Origin: Megalonaias nervosa
Lineage: Eukaryota > Mollusca > Bivalvia > Unionida > Unionidae
Assembly: GCA_016617855.1 (NCBI GenBank)
Contig: JAECUM010091457.1
Span: forward strand, 632-64,631
DNA: 64,000 nucleotides
Direction: 5' to 3'
Shown here: positions 1 through 12,720 of the stretch, piece by piece
Position numbering within the stretch: position 1 is the stretch's first letter
Layout: every line of letters starts with the position of its first letter
Made by a program: the position numbers and the translations under genes
Notes under the pieces: model-generated
Database searches by the model: none
Seen by the model: only the letters and a program-made list of their open reading frames with translations
What the model was told of the DNA's origin: nothing

Positions 1-425
1 TTTGAAGCTTGTTATTCTAGTTTGTCATAAATAGATGGCACTGAACAATAATGGCCATGTTTGAAGCTTGTTATTCTAGTTTGTCATAAATAGATGGCAC
101 TGAACAATAATGGCCATGTTTGAAGCTTGTTATTCTAGTTTGTCATAAATAGACGGCACTGAACAATAATGGCCATGTTTGAAGCTTGTTATTCTAGTTT
201 GTCATAAATAGACGGCACTGAACAATAATGGCCATGTTTGAAGCTTGTTATTCTAGTTTGTCATAAATAGATGGCACTGAACAATAATGGCCATGTTTGA
301 AGCTTGTTATTCTAGTTTGTCATAAATAGACGGCACTGAACAATAATGGCCATGTTTGAAGCTTGTTATTCTAGTTTGTCATAAATAGACGGCACTGAAC
401 AATAATGGCCATGTTTGAAGCTTGT
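1..425. repeat. 59-bp minisatellite, cut by window edge
   Basis: Seven nearly identical 59-bp units begin at 1, 60, 119, 178, 237, 296 and 355, with a partial eighth. Each contains 'gaagcttgttattctag' and ends with 'aataatggccatg'. The only regular difference is T or C in 'atagaYggcact', so the array is young or homogenised. It starts at the window edge and probably continues to the left. Confidence 0.97.
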
Positions 426-514
426 CCAGTTGGTCATAATAACAATGGTTCTGAACAATAATCACAGGGTTTGACACTTATTGTCACTTACCCATGATAG
501 GCATGGGATTTTAT

Positions 515-1100
515 TATCACTACTCTTCTTGAAGGATGACCCTCTATATGTGGCATTTTATTGTCAATACTGTTGAAGGATGACCCTCTATATGTGGCAT
601 TTTATTGTCAATACTGTTGAAGGATGACCCTCTATATGTGGCATTTTATTGTCAATACTGTTGAAGGTTGACCCTCTATATGTGGCATTTTATTGTCAAT
701 ACTGTTGAAGGATGACCCTCTATATGTGGCATTTCATTGTCAATACTGTTGAAGGATGACCCTCAATATGTGGCATTTCATTGTCAATACTGTTGAAGGA
801 TGACCCTCTATATGCGGCATTTTATTGTCAATACTGTTGAAGGATGACCCTCTATATGTTTTATTGTCAATACTGTTGAAGGTTGACCCTCTATATGTGG
901 CATTTCATTGTCAATACTGTTGAAGGATGACCCTCTATATGTGGCATTTCATTGTTAATACTGTTGAAGGATGACCCTCTATATGCGGCATTTTATTGTC
1001 AATACTGTTGAAGGATGACCCTCTATATGCGGCATTTTATTGTCAATACTGCTGAAGGATGACCCTCTATATGCTTATTGTCAATACTGTTGAAGGATGG
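515..1100. repeat. 44-bp minisatellite
   Basis: About 13 units contain 'gaaggatgaccctctatat' followed by 'gtggcattttattgtcaat'. Units vary (gtggc/gcggc, ttta/ttca), and two are shortened, near 860 and 1075. The array is unrelated to the 59-bp array next to it. Confidence 0.95.
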
Positions 1101-1146
1101 TTGCATAGACATGGGATTTTGTTATCATCAACATTTGAAGGATGGG

Positions 1147-1148
<2 letters not shown>

Positions 1149-1184
<36 letters not shown>
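1149..1184. repeat. (TA)n microsatellite
   Basis: Uninterrupted TA dinucleotide run directly after the 44-bp array. Confidence 0.95.
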
Positions 1185-1188
<4 letters not shown>

Positions 1189-1199
1189 TTTTATTATCA

Positions 1200-1565
1200 T
1201 TGCTACTCAAGTCGAAGGATAGTCATATTACCCTGGCTGTACATGTTCCAAGGTTTGCTAGGAAACCTTGTACAAATGTTCCTAAGAAAAACCTTGGAGT
1301 ATTGGTTGCTGACTTTCTGTGGTAATAGTCCAAGGACACAATTTCTTTATATCATTGTCCAAGGTTTTTATTCTCCAAAGTTGATCTCAGACTTCCAAGG
1401 CTTTTTTAACCAATACTCTGAGGTTTCCTAGGAATCCTCAGACATGTCCATGGTTTACAAGCATTCTGAGAATTCCTCGGACATATCGTCCAAGGATTCC
1501 TTGGACAGATCATCCTCAGATTCATTGGACATATTATCTGAGGATTCCTCAGACACCTCCCTGGC
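1200..1565. repeat. CCAAGG/CCTTGG-rich palindromic segment
   Basis: Short phrases such as 'gtccaaggttttta', 'ccttggagt', 'ccttggaca' and 'gaggattcctcagac' recur on both strands every 15-40 bases. This gives many small inverted repeats without a fixed period. The same vocabulary recurs at 4660-4990. The open frame across 1444-1689 (Ser/Asp-rich) is produced by this repetition and is not called a gene. Confidence 0.6.
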
Positions 1566-1689
1566 ATTAAACATCAGACCAAAAATTGAAGTAAATATTA
1601 CAGAATATAAGAATACATTTTTATTTTTAACTTGTTCCACATGTACAAATAAAATTTTAAAAAGGTCCAAATATCAAGAATGCCACTAA

Positions 1690-4080
1690 TGTTCCTTTAG
1701 TGCCAAATTGTCCTTTTAATTTTAAAAATCCATCCATTTATATCATGGTTTTTTGATGGCTTTGGCACTTCATTGATTTTCTTGTATATCATCACCTCTT
1801 GGATATTCTGCCATTTCTTTTGGATCAGTTCTGTAAGAAAAAAATATTGGTTGAAAATATAAACTGTGATGAATTAATAAAACAAATAGTATGCATATAA
1901 CATAACTGTTATTTGCAGCCTTAAATTTACAAATCATATTTAGAATCCTTTAGTTATGAAAAGAAGGTATTAACCCTTTAAATGCTATATTTCTACAATG
2001 GACTGTTCTTTGAATTTGGGACCATCATTCTACATTGTTGATAACAAATACAGTCGAGATTATACTCTGTTCCTCACTCAACGTCTTGCAAGTTCAAACT
2101 AATGTATTCAATCAATTATAAGATCCTGATGCATCCCTTTAAAGATATTATTAAATTATTCAGAATTACTATCTTATTATTTCATTGTACTGTAATCAGC
2201 CCTTAAAGATATGACATAATGCTTGCTGCTTATAAAGTTTTTAGAAAGTTTGAAATTGCTGCATCTTTATCATACTTTGGTCTTTTTTGGTGCTACACTC
2301 TTAGTCAGTTTTGGTGTTACCATCTTGATGGTCTAGTTTGTTGCTATTGTCTTAGTCATTTTTGGTGGTTTTTGTAATTATGGATTCACATCTTTATTTG
2401 TTTCAATCCTAAATTTAAAAGAAATGCAAACTTTTCAAATAATATGCAATACATTCCATGCTATTTACTAGTGATGGGAATTGATTACTTAAAAAAAATA
2501 CATGTACCCATGTTTACTGCTGAAAAAAATGTAGTTTGGCAAGTTGGCCTTTAAAAATAAAAATAATAATCATTTTAATTATGTAACCTTACATTCTTTA
2601 GAAAGTTAAGAGATCACAGATGCTTACAGTTTTGCAAATTCATATGCAACAGGTAAAATAGAGCATGAGATCGGTATCATGGATGCCATATTTCCTTTTC
2701 AAATAGACAAAGAAAAGAAATCCAATTTAAGTACTATTTAATATCATCAACATATGACACACATGAGCATTGATCATTTTAATATGGTGCACAAATTTAC
2801 ACCCAAAATGTCATAACCTCATATCTAAAAGTAGAATGCAGCTGCAATTTTGGATAAACACATAATAATATGGCAGGCTAGTACAATTATTCAAATTACA
2901 AAATACTGTACTTAAAAAAATGGATGAATTAATTTAGCTTTTCATCAATATACTGAAGCAGTAATTAATCTGATTGATTGCTTTGTAGATTTTCATGCTA
3001 CCTAACAACCTATACGCATGGATGTTCTGTTCACTTCTTACATGTCTTTACCATGATTCATAAACCTATTCTCCTGATTTAATGCACTATAATAATTATG
3101 TACGCACACTGTTATTCTAAGATCCAATTTTGAGTCATTAAATATTTTTCTGACTTTATTGTTCTTTCAACAGTTTTAAAACCTCACTTAATTTTCATGT
3201 TTAATAATAATAATACATAATTAAAACATTAATTCTTTTCTTCTAATTCAACTAATGTTAATTGGTTAGTTTGCTTTGCTCTATTCAAAATGGATATAGT
3301 TAAATAATTTTTATCATTGAAATGTACTATAGTCTTGTAATTCATCAAAGATTTACAACTGAATCGTACAAAGATAAAACTATTGACATACATTTTTACT
3401 TGATCACTGAAAGGATAGATGTGGCTTTGCAAAGCTTAAATGAGGATTACAAATCTTGCCATTTTACTTGGAAAATATCTTTTATAGTACCTTATTTGTC
3501 TATATTTCATTAGATACTTGAATTGTATATGAAGTAATTGCAAATAAAAAAAAATCTTACAGGAAGGTTTAATCTCAAAGTGAAAAGATTGTTCAAATTT
3601 ATATCATCAATAACTTTGGAGGTCATTTTTCATTTTATTTAAACATCAAAAGCCTACTTTCTTTGTAAAGTTTGATATTTTTAAAATCCTCAAATGGATT
3701 ATGTTTTTCAGAGATGGAATTAGTGTTGTAGAAGCAGAGTACAACACCTTTTTGTTGTCAGAAAACAGAATCAAGTGTTTGGTGCATTCTTCCCAAATCA
3801 TTTTGCAAGGGATTAAACTTCAACATAACTGTTCTTATTATCAGCTGTCATATGAAAAATGATAATAAAAAATAGTGCCATGCCAATCATCCATGCAATT
3901 TTTTACAGACTTAGTTGTATATTTATAATTATTATTCCTTTAACAATGTGACAAATAAGCAGTGCCATGCAATTTTTCAAAAAACATTTTTACACTAATA
4001 CTGTAATAGTTTATCCTTCTAAACTGGTACTTTAAATTATTATTCCTGTAACTAACACACAAACACAAATTGTAAGAAAA
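1690..4080. other. AT-rich stretch, nothing recognised
   Basis: About 2.4 kb of AT-rich unique-looking sequence. No exon with convincing splice sites, no transposon domain and no tandem array was found. It could be intron or intergenic sequence upstream of the first recognised exon. Confidence 0.5.
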
Positions 4081-4146
4081 ATGTCACATGACCCTTTAAG
4101 CATTGAAGACTTTACTTTAGATTCAATTGTTAGAAAATATATTTTT

Positions 4147-4303
4147 ACAGTTGTCCTGTGTGGTTACAGTTGTCCTGTGTGGTTACAGTTGTCTTGTGTG
4201 GTTACAGTTGTCCTGTGTGGTTACAGTTGTCTTGTGTGGTTACAGTTGTCCTGTGTGGTTACAGTTGTCCTGTGTGGTTACAGTTGTCTTGTGTGGTTAC
4301 AGG
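4147..4303. repeat. 19-bp minisatellite
   Basis: Eight 19-bp units 'acagttgtcctgtgtggtt', some with ctt for cct, run head to tail from 4147 to 4298 plus a few bases. The unit length is not a multiple of three, so all plus frames read the same peptide in rotation. Confidence 0.97.
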
Positions 4304-4659
4304 GCATTAGAACTGGGACCACTGTGTTAGACTAATATGTTTGTATGAAGTGATTAAAAGTGTATGAATGCTAAGAATTTTTCTAACTGGGGGACTCCAG
4401 CATGAATATAGGTTTTGGTTCTTTATCTCATATTTTTATCTCCATGTAAATAAGATGTGAAACCAAAATATATTGATCCTGTTTGGCACTATGTTGCCTG
4501 AACTGAGATGGTACACTGTAAAACCCATATCACTCAGTCAACATTAATTAAGTCAAAAGTTTTTAATTCAAGTCCTAGACTTGTTAGTTGTATTGGTAAT
4601 GACAAACATTATTCATTTTAATAAACTGTAAAAATACTTCCTGAATAAATATAGAGAAA

Positions 4660-4990
4660 TCTCTAAGTGCTCAGTTAAAACAGACCAAGTCCATTTCCTA
4701 GCTAAACATTTTCTAAGTCTACATTTCCGAGCTATGTCCAAGCTAAAAAATGACTAAGTTCTTATTTCCGAGGTTTTTCCAAGCCAAAAATAAACTAAGT
4801 TCTCATGTCCAAGGCTTTGTCCAAGGTATTTTCTAGTTTTGTTAATTCCAAGATAATGTCTGAGGGTTGCTTATAAAACCTTGGACAAAATATCAGCATT
4901 GTCCAAGGTTTTCCAGGTTTTCCAAGTAAAACCATAGAAAAACCTCGGATGTCCAAGGTTTTAGCTCAAAATTCCAAGTTTAACCTTGGA
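4660..4990. repeat. CCAAGG-rich segment, second copy of the type at 1200
   Basis: Contains 'tgtccaaggctttgtccaag', 'ccttggacaaaatatc', 'tgtccaaggttttcc' and similar phrases in both orientations. It shares motif content, but no obvious colinear order, with 1200-1565. The sequence on either side (4304-4660 and 4990-5230) shows nothing recognisable. Confidence 0.5.
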
Positions 4991-5236
4991 TATGGAATTT
5001 TCATGAAACACTTCTAAGTATTTGTAGGTTAGCAATGTGATGTCCCATAATTTGAAAAATATCATAACAGTTAGTTTTGCTACATGGATAACCACAATTT
5101 TAGTTAAAGAAAGAACGCAGACAAATATGTTCCTTGAAATATGCAATTATGGACAGACATACCAACATTTAGAAAAAGAAAAAAATTCTTTCTTGCAATA
5201 TAAATATAGCTATCCCTATGTAAAAGTGATGCTGAT

Positions 5237-5560
5237 ATAGCTTCCATAATGTCTGCCATCAGGGCTATTTTAAAAGAATGGTGCTGATATAGCCTCTATA
5301 ATGTTTGCCTTCAGGGCTATTTTAAAAGATTGATGCTGATCTAGCATTCAAAACATCTGCCTTCAGGGCTATTTGAAAAAGAATGATGTGTGCTATTTTA
5401 AGAGAATGGTGCTGATCTAGCCTTCATAATGTCTGCCTTCAGGGCTATTTTAAAAGAATGGTGCTGATCTAGTCTCCATAATGTCTGCCTTCAGGGCTAT
5501 TTTAAAAGATTGATGCTGATTTAGCCTCCATAATGTCAACCTTCAGGTATAATCTAAAAC
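5237..5560. repeat. ~52-bp minisatellite, degenerate
   Basis: About six diverged units built on 'ataatgtctgccttcagggc' and 'tattttaaaagaatggtgct', spaced about 52 bases apart. One copy is partly deleted near 5385. Confidence 0.85.
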
Positions 5561-5574
5561 CCTGTATATAGCTA

Positions 5575-6630
5575 TTTTTCCTGGATTGACGATCATATGG
5601 ACATGGGTTGTAAATACTGTTATTACAATACATGTGTCTTGGTTTCTCAGTGATAATGGTGCTCTGTATGATGGCACTATAGTGGCTATCTTGAAAATCT
5701 TGTTATCACTGTTCCATGTAGATCAAAGATGTCATTGACATGTTAAAGCAAAAACATTTCTTGCAAATTTAATTGGCTGTTAGTGAAAAAAGATGCAGAC
5801 CAGGTCATCATCATATTTTTCTTTAGCAGAGAAGTTTTGAAAACCCAGACTAATTGACCTTGGAGTTGAGTCAAATGTCATTGGTTGATTTGGTTTTTGT
5901 TTGTCATTGAACACAGTGACTTAACACAGTGAATTTTATTGAGATTTTGCATTTAGCTGCATTCCACTGAACAATTTGATAGTAAGTACTCTGACCTTGA
6001 TTTTAATGTCAAGGTTATATTCCAATAATTTAAAGTAGCTTTACTAGCTTGGGAGCATATTATCACAAATTAATGGATTTTATCAAAACCCAGTTTGTGG
6101 ATAAACCTCATGAATACATTGAATGAAGCCACTTAATTCAGTTCTTATCCTTAAAAATATTAATTGGAGATTGAAACAAGCTAATACCATTTCAGTGATG
6201 TTCTTTCCATGATATTAGATCATAATTTTTATAATGAACTATGGTATCTTGAAGTTTCTCAGTGTTACCATAAATGGTTTCAGTCAGCACAGCCATTAAA
6301 GGTAATTAATGGATTGGTCTTATATTGGATTATTAGGATTCTTTTTCAGTCATAAGAATCCCAATCACTGCAAGAGACACTTGCTTATAGCAATGAATGG
6401 TATATGCTATTAAAGGATTTAATCTAAATTTCAAAAATCTTTGGTGTCACATTAATTTTCAGAAAAATGTCTGGAACGAAAAGCAAAATGCCAGAAATAT
6501 ATATATTGAATTTGTTTATTTTTGAGGGTATTGTTAGTTATGAGCTTTTGAGGAATGATACAGGAGATGATCCTACTGTTGTCACAGATGGATTCTTGTT
6601 TATTAGTCCTTAAATTTGTGTTTTTTCAAC
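5575..6630. other. AT-rich stretch, nothing recognised
   Basis: No array, exon or transposon domain seen. Probably intron or upstream sequence. Confidence 0.5.
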
Positions 6631-6631
6631 C

Positions 6632-6641
6632 ACACACACAC

Positions 6642-6711
<70 letters not shown>
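6632..6711. repeat. (CA)n-(TA)n microsatellite
   Basis: A short cacaca run passes into a TA run of about 60 bases. Open frames reading Tyr-Ile repeats here are artefacts. Confidence 0.95.
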
Positions 6712-6715
<4 letters not shown>

Positions 6716-6961
6716 ATATGTATCAAGGACATTATATCTAGGTAGGATGATACTTACCTTTTGAAAATACATGAGCAATGTTCTTATTTTATAACTGTCC
6801 TTTAACATCATCTGAAATGACCTGTAAATTGTTTTTGTTTGCCATTATTACTTTAATAAATTTTATGTATAGCCATTTATTATTTGTATGATTAATGATT
6901 GATACCATCTCTATGGTAACATAATTTCCTACTTGAATGAAGTGTGCCATTTGTATTTCAG

Positions 6962-7066
6962 ACTTTCCTGGAAGTGATAAGACCTCTGATCAGCACTGAG
7001 TCCCAGATGAAAACGCTAACCAATTGTTTGCATACACTTGTCTCCTCCATAACCCTTTCAGCTGAG
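6962..7066 (+). CDS. IP3R-like gene, exon 1 of window
   Basis: A 105-nt exon, phase 0 at both ends, between acceptor 'ttgtatttcag' and donor GAG|GTTAGT. It encodes 35 residues starting TFLEVIRPLISTESQMK and ending SSITLSAE, an amphipathic helical segment as expected in the armadillo-like core of IP3 receptors. It is the first exon I can support; earlier exons must lie upstream. The assignment rests on splice signals, base composition and phase match to exon 2, because this part of the family is poorly conserved. Confidence 0.65.
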
Positions 7067-7234
7067 GTTAGTTGTGTAGGCAACACCTGTAATGATTTCA
7101 ATTTGCATAGACATCTGCATGTATGTGACATCTTCTGAATCATCGTTTTAATTAGTAGTACAGTACTCTTTCATTATAAAATGTCTAATTGTAGGGTAGT
7201 CTCTTTTGCATTGTGGATATGATCATGGATCCCA

Positions 7235-7858
7235 TTTCATTATTTGATAGTAAAATATACATTTTGTTATTTGATAGTAAAATATACATTTCGTTATTTG
7301 ATAGTAAAATACACATTTCGTTATTTGATAGTAAAATATACATTTCATTATTTGATAGCAAAATACACATTTTGTTATTTGATAGTAAAATATACATTTC
7401 ATTATTTGATAGTAAAATATACATTTCATTATTTGATAGTAAAATATATATTTCATTATTTGATAGTAAAATATACATTTCGTTATGTGATAGTAAAATA
7501 TACATTTCATTATTTGATAGTAAAATACATTTCATTATTTGATAGTAAAATATACATTTCATTATTTGATAGTAAAATATACATTTCATTTCATTATGAT
7601 AGTAAAATATACATTTCATTATGTGATAGTAAAATATACATTTCATTATTTGATAGTAAAATATACATTTCATTATGTGACAGTAAAATATACATTTCAT
7701 TATTTGATAGTAAAATATACATTTCATTATGTGATAGTAAAATATACATTTCATTATGTGATAGTAAAATATACATTTCATTATTTGATAGTAAAGTATA
7801 CATTTCATTATGTGATAGTAAAATATACATTTCATTATTTGATAGTAAAATATACTTC
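7235..7858. repeat. 27-bp minisatellite
   Basis: About 23 units containing 'atttgatagtaaaatataca' followed by 'tttcatt' or 'tttcgtt'. A small indel sits near 7590. Since 27 is a multiple of three, long open frames occur in several frames on both strands. None has codon bias and they are not genes. Confidence 0.97.
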
Positions 7859-7904
7859 AGTAAAAGATGACCTGCCTATAAGGTTTTAATGGCTCCTATG
7901 ATAT

Positions 7905-8840
7905 ACAGGATTACTGTGTATGATAGTTCCTGGCACTAAATCGTAATGGCTGTATAATGATAGTTGCTGGGACTAAAGCATAATGGCTGTATATGATAGT
8001 TTCTGGGACTAAAGCATAATGGCTGTGTATGATAGCTGCTAGGACTAAAGCATAATGGCTGTGTATGATAGTTGCTGGGACTAAAGCATAATGGCTGTGT
8101 ATGATAGTTGCTGGAACTAAAGCATAATGGCTGTGTATGATAGTTTCTGGGACTAAATCATAATGGCTGTGTATGATAGTTGCTGGAACTAAATCATAAT
8201 GGCTGTATATGATAGTTGCTGGGACTAAAGCATAATGGCTGTGTATGATAGTTCCAGTGAGTACATCATAATGGTTGTGAATGATAGTTGCTGGCACTAC
8301 ATCAAAGAGTATTGTTTATGATAGTACCTGAGACTACATCATAGAATACTTTATATGATAGTTGCTGGCACTACATCATAATGGCTGTGTATAATAGTTG
8401 CCAGCACTACATCATAATGGCTGTGTATAATAGTTGCTGGCACTACATCATAATGGCTGTGTATAATAGTTGCCGGAACTACATCATAATGGCTGTGTAT
8501 AATAGTTGCTGGGTCTACATCATAATGGCTGTGTAGGATAGTTGCTGGGTCTACATCATAATGGCTGTGTATAATAGTTGCTGGGTCTACATCATAATGG
8601 CTGTGTATGATAGTTGCTGGGTCTACATCATAATGGCTGTGTATAATAGTTGCTGGGTCTACATCATAATGGCTGTGTAGGATAGTTGCTGGGTCTACAT
8701 CATAATGGCTGTGTATAATAGTTGCTGGGTCTACATCATAATGGCTGTGTATGATAGTTGCTGGGTCTACATCATAATGGCTGTGTATGATAGTTGCTGG
8801 GTCTACATCATAATGGCTGTGTAGGATAGTTGCGGGGTCT
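7905..8840. repeat. 36-bp minisatellite with two sub-blocks
   Basis: About 25 units containing 'gatagttgctggg' and 'cataatggctgtgtat'. Units before about 8260 read 'ggactaaagcataatgg'. Units from about 8400 read 'gggtctacatcataatgg' and are nearly identical, which implies recent expansion of one variant. Confidence 0.95.
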
Positions 8841-9065
8841 ACATCATAGAATACTGTATACGATAGTTGATTGGACTACATAATGGTCTGAATATGATGA
8901 AACTACATGACACAGTACTGTATATGATAGTTGATGTGACTACATGAAAGACTACTGTGTTTGATAGTTGATGTGAATACATGACAGAGTACTGTATATG
9001 ATAGTTGATGTGACTACATGACAGAGTACTGTATATGATAGTTGATGTGACTACATCATAATGAA
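8840..9065. repeat. ~45-bp derivative of the 36-bp array
   Basis: Five diverged longer units with 'gatagttgatgtgactacat' and 'gacagagtactgtatat'. They share 'tatgatagttg' and 'ctacat' with the preceding array, so they look like a higher-order offshoot of it. Confidence 0.85.
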
Positions 9066-9941
9066 CTGCAGTAGTTACAACACTGTTAAGGCAACTGTGC
9101 ATGTTTGATTGAAATAAGATTGGAAAAACATTATAAGTTGCATGTATGTAACACTAGAGGGGAGGGGAAGAGAGGGATGGGGTATATAGCTATCACTATA
9201 TCATTTTAGTGGTCCAAGGTTGACATTGCCGGGGTGGGAGTGGGAGACAAGTGCCCCACTCCTCCAAAAATGCCCCATACAGCTTGCATCTCTGATCACC
9301 TCGGTCAACTAAAATCCAGCTCCTGGCCTTCACGAGTGGCTTAGCTTCTAAGTCTGGCAGACCATGTTTCCACTAAAAGGAGAAGGGGTGAAGGCGGGCC
9401 ACTGGTGCCTTAAAACCAGTCGCTTCGGGTAGATGGGGCTCGTAAACCTTGGATGGCAGCTCATCTAGGAGAAGGAAAACTCTGATCCCAAACCTCTGCT
9501 GCCTTGTGGCTATACCACTCATGGGAAAGGCTAAGGGAGTAAACCCCGACAGAGAATCTGGAGATGGAGTCTCTAAGGCAGTGTGACATTGACTCCAATG
9601 TCATTCTGGCAACTCCTACGACGCCGTTGGTGCCAAGTTGTATCAGCATTCGTCGTTCCCTTGGGAACACCAGCTGTGTGGAGAGGGGGGATCTGCTGCA
9701 TGGGCAATAGCTGATTCTCCATACTACCCTGCCCAGGCTTGATAGCTCCACTGGAGAGGACACTCCAGCATCATCGTAAGGCGCTGGCACAACATGGGAA
9801 GCAGCAGTTTACTGGTTCTAAGCAATAGCTCAGTTGGTGTAGAGCTTGGCACCAGGGGTTGCTTCCAACGGTGGGAGAGACTGCCATGTCTCATTGGACA
9901 GCTACCGCCCGCCTCAAGCTGGGTAGCCCCCAGTCAGTAAG

Positions 9942-10938
9942 GTGCTGTCCCGCCATGGCCTGCCTGCTTCAGTGGGTGTGTGGAGCTTAGAGAACTATCT
10001 CGACAAGCAGACCACAAACTCAGCACCAGGCAAGACTAAAAGAACAAAAAAGAAGACTACAGCTCTTCGTTTCGCAAGCTGGAACATCAGGACCACGTGT
10101 CTTGGATTCACCAATGACCTGCAGCAGATCAACGACGCATGGAAGACTGCCATAATTGACAGAAAACTCTCCCATCTGAACATTAACATTGCCTGCCATC
10201 AGGAGACCAGACAGTGGCACCATCAGGGAAGCCAACTACACCTTCTTTTGACAAGGAAAGTCCTTGGATGAACCCAGGCAGCACGGTGTCGGCTTCACCG
10301 TAAAGAACATGCTCATCGCCTTCGTTGAGCCTCCGTCATCAGGCACTGAGAGGATCCTTGCCCTGCACCTGTCAACATCCTCAGGCCCAGTCAACATCTT
10401 GAGCGTGTACACCCCAACCCTCTGCTCCACCCTATAGGAGAAAGACCAGTTCTACGAGGCTCAGGATCAAGCAATATCCAGTATCCCCAACACTGAAGGC
10501 CTCTGCCTACTAGGAGACTTCAATGTTAGAGTGGGAGCTGACCACGAGGCCTGGCCCACCTGTCTCAGCTGTCATGGAAGGGGCAAGATCAATGAGAATG
10601 GTCAGCGACTGCTTGAGATGTGCTGTTCTCGCAGCCTATGTGTGACCAACACCTACATCAAATGCAAGGAAATCCACCAGGTGTCATGGAGACACCCACG
10701 TTCCTGCCACTGGCACCAGCTAGACCTTGTCATCACAAGGTGCGCGGAACTGGCCAGTGTTCTCCTCACCCACAGCTACCACAGTGCCGACTGCAACACG
10801 GACCACTCCCTCATGGCCAGCAAGGTGCGAATAATACCCAAGAAGTTGCACCACGCCAAGAAGAAGGGTCGCTCACGCATCAACACCTGCTGTGATAGCA
10901 ACCCAGAGAAGACACAGCAGTTTATCAGCAAGCTGTAG
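9942..10938 (+). pseudogene. LINE endonuclease domain, broken
   Basis: Apurinic/apyrimidinic-like endonuclease that nicks target DNA in target-primed reverse transcription. Visible motifs are RFASWNIRT (about 10066), HQETR (about 10198), LLGDFNVRVG (about 10508-10537) and NTDHS (about 10796). These correspond to the Asn, Glu, GDFN and DH active-site blocks. A frameshift follows HQETR, the next part is read in another frame, a TAG interrupts at 10435-10437, and the domain ends at a TAG (10936-10938). The protein resembles the widespread invertebrate predictions mislabelled craniofacial development protein 2-like. Confidence 0.9.
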
Positions 10939-11004
10939 GAGGCTCTCACCAAAGAGACACCTGATGACACCATCGACTCCAAGTGGTCCCACCTCCGAGA
11001 CACT

Positions 11005-12717
11005 GTGTATTATTCAGCCATTACTGCCTATGGGAAGAAGGAGCGCAAAAATACCAACTGGTATGAGGCCAACTGGGAGGTGATAGAGCCCGTGTCTGAG
11101 GTGAAGAGGAAAGCTCTCCTGGCTTACAAGGCTGCGCCTAACCCTAGTACACTGCAAGCCCTCAGGACTGCCAGGAACAATGCCCAGCGGACCGCCCGCC
11201 ATTTCACCAACACCTACTGGCTGAACCTCTGCACCAGGATACAGACAGCTGCTGACACTGGGGATGCAAGAGGCATGTATGAGGGTATCAAGAAGGTGAC
11301 AGGTCCCCCATCCTTCAAGACCACCCCCCTCAAGTCCAAGACGGGTGTAGTCATCACAGAACAGGGGAACAGCTGCAGCGCTGGGTTGAGCACTATCTTG
11401 AGCTGTATGCAACCCAAAACGTCATGACCGACACTGCCCTGAACACCATTACAGGCCTGCCAGTCATGGAGGAACTAGACACTGGAAGAGCTCAGAAAAG
11501 CCATCGACTGCCTTGCTTGTGGGAAGGCCCCTGGCATCCCACCTGAAGTCCTCAAGAGCAGGAAACCAGCACTACTCCAGCCCTTGCACGAACTCCTCTG
11601 CCTCTGCTGGGAACAGGGACACATCCTGCAGGACATGCGAGACGCCAACATCATCACTTTGTACAAGAACAAAGGAGACCATAGCGACTGCAACAACTAC
11701 CAGGGCATCTTCCTCCTCAGCATCATCGGAAAGGCTTTCACATGTGTCGCCCTGGTGCGTTTGCAGACCCTAGCCTCCTGTGTCTACCCAGAATCCCATT
11801 GTGGCTTCTGAGCCGGCCAGTCAACTGTAGACATGATCTCACTACACCAGCTGCAGGAGAAGTGTCCTAAGCAGCAGATGCCCCTCTATATTGCCTTCAT
11901 AGACCTAACAAAGGTGTTTGACCAGGTCAGCCAGAGCGGACTCTTCAGGCTCCTGGAGAAGATCATCTGCCCCCCACAACTGCTTGCTGTCATCACATTG
12001 TTCCATGAGAACATGCACAGCACAGTGTACTTCAGTGGCGCAACATCAGAGGCCTTCCCAGTCAGCAGTGGAGTGAAGCAGGACTGCGTCCTTGTGCCGA
12101 CTCTCTTTGCCATCTTCTTCTCCATGCTCCTCCAGTATACCTTCAAGGACTGCAGCGAGGGAGTGTACATCCACACCAGGGCTAATGGCAAGCTGTTCAA
12201 CATCACTCGTCTCCGTGCAAACACTAAAGTCTCAGAGGTTCTCATCCGTGAATTGCTCTTTGCTGATGATGCAGCCTTGACATCACATATGGAAGATGGA
12301 CTGCAGCAGCTGGTATGTTGCCTCTCCCATGCCTGCAAGGAGTTTGGACTGACCATCAGTTTGAAGAAGGCTAATGTCATGGTGCAGGATGCAGACTCCA
12401 CTCCCACCATCGCCATTTATGGGTACAACCTTGAAGTTGTTGAGAACTACACATACCTTGGGTCCACTATCTCCAGCTCACTCTCCATTGATGCTGAGGT
12501 GAATGGCAGGATTGCCAAGGCAGCAGCAGTTATGGCCAGACTGAACCAGAGGGTCTGAAACAACCCCAACCTCACTGAGAAGACCAAACTGCACATTTAC
12601 CAGGTCTGCGTGCTCAGCACACTCCTCTACAGCAGTGAGGCATGGACCACCTACATGAGCCATGAAAGGAAACTCAACAGCTTCCACTTGAGATGCCTGC
12701 AGCACATTCTGTGCATC
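11005..12717 (+). pseudogene. LINE reverse transcriptase, broken
   Basis: The linker and RT domain follow the endonuclease. Visible are LYKNKGDHSDCNNYQGI (about 11660), FIDLTKVFD (motif A, first catalytic Asp, about 11900), SSGVKQDCV (motif B, about 12067) and FADDAA (motif C, 12259-12276). In motif B the usual GVKQGC reads GVKQDC, a change at a conserved glycine. Frames change around 11400-11580, and stops occur at 11809 (TGA), 12556 (TGA) and 12718 (TAG). The Asp pair of FADD is intact, so the enzyme was inactivated by scattered decay rather than by loss of the catalytic box. Confidence 0.92.
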
Positions 12718-12720
12718 TAG

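Noticed and set aside
1444..1689. Ser/Asp-rich frame as an acidic phosphoprotein gene
   Set aside because: Comes from the palindromic CCAAGG/GGATTCC repeats; the opposite strand has an equally open frame of the same kind.
7185..7870. Long open frames on both strands (up to 216 codons)
   Set aside because: The 27-bp unit has no stop in several frames, so the frames are a property of the repeat; all read 9-residue repeats with no codon bias.
9461..9790. 109-codon minus-strand frame opposite the LINE leader
   Set aside because: Lies antisense to the 5' leader of the LINE and matches no domain I know; best seen as a chance frame in GC-richer sequence.
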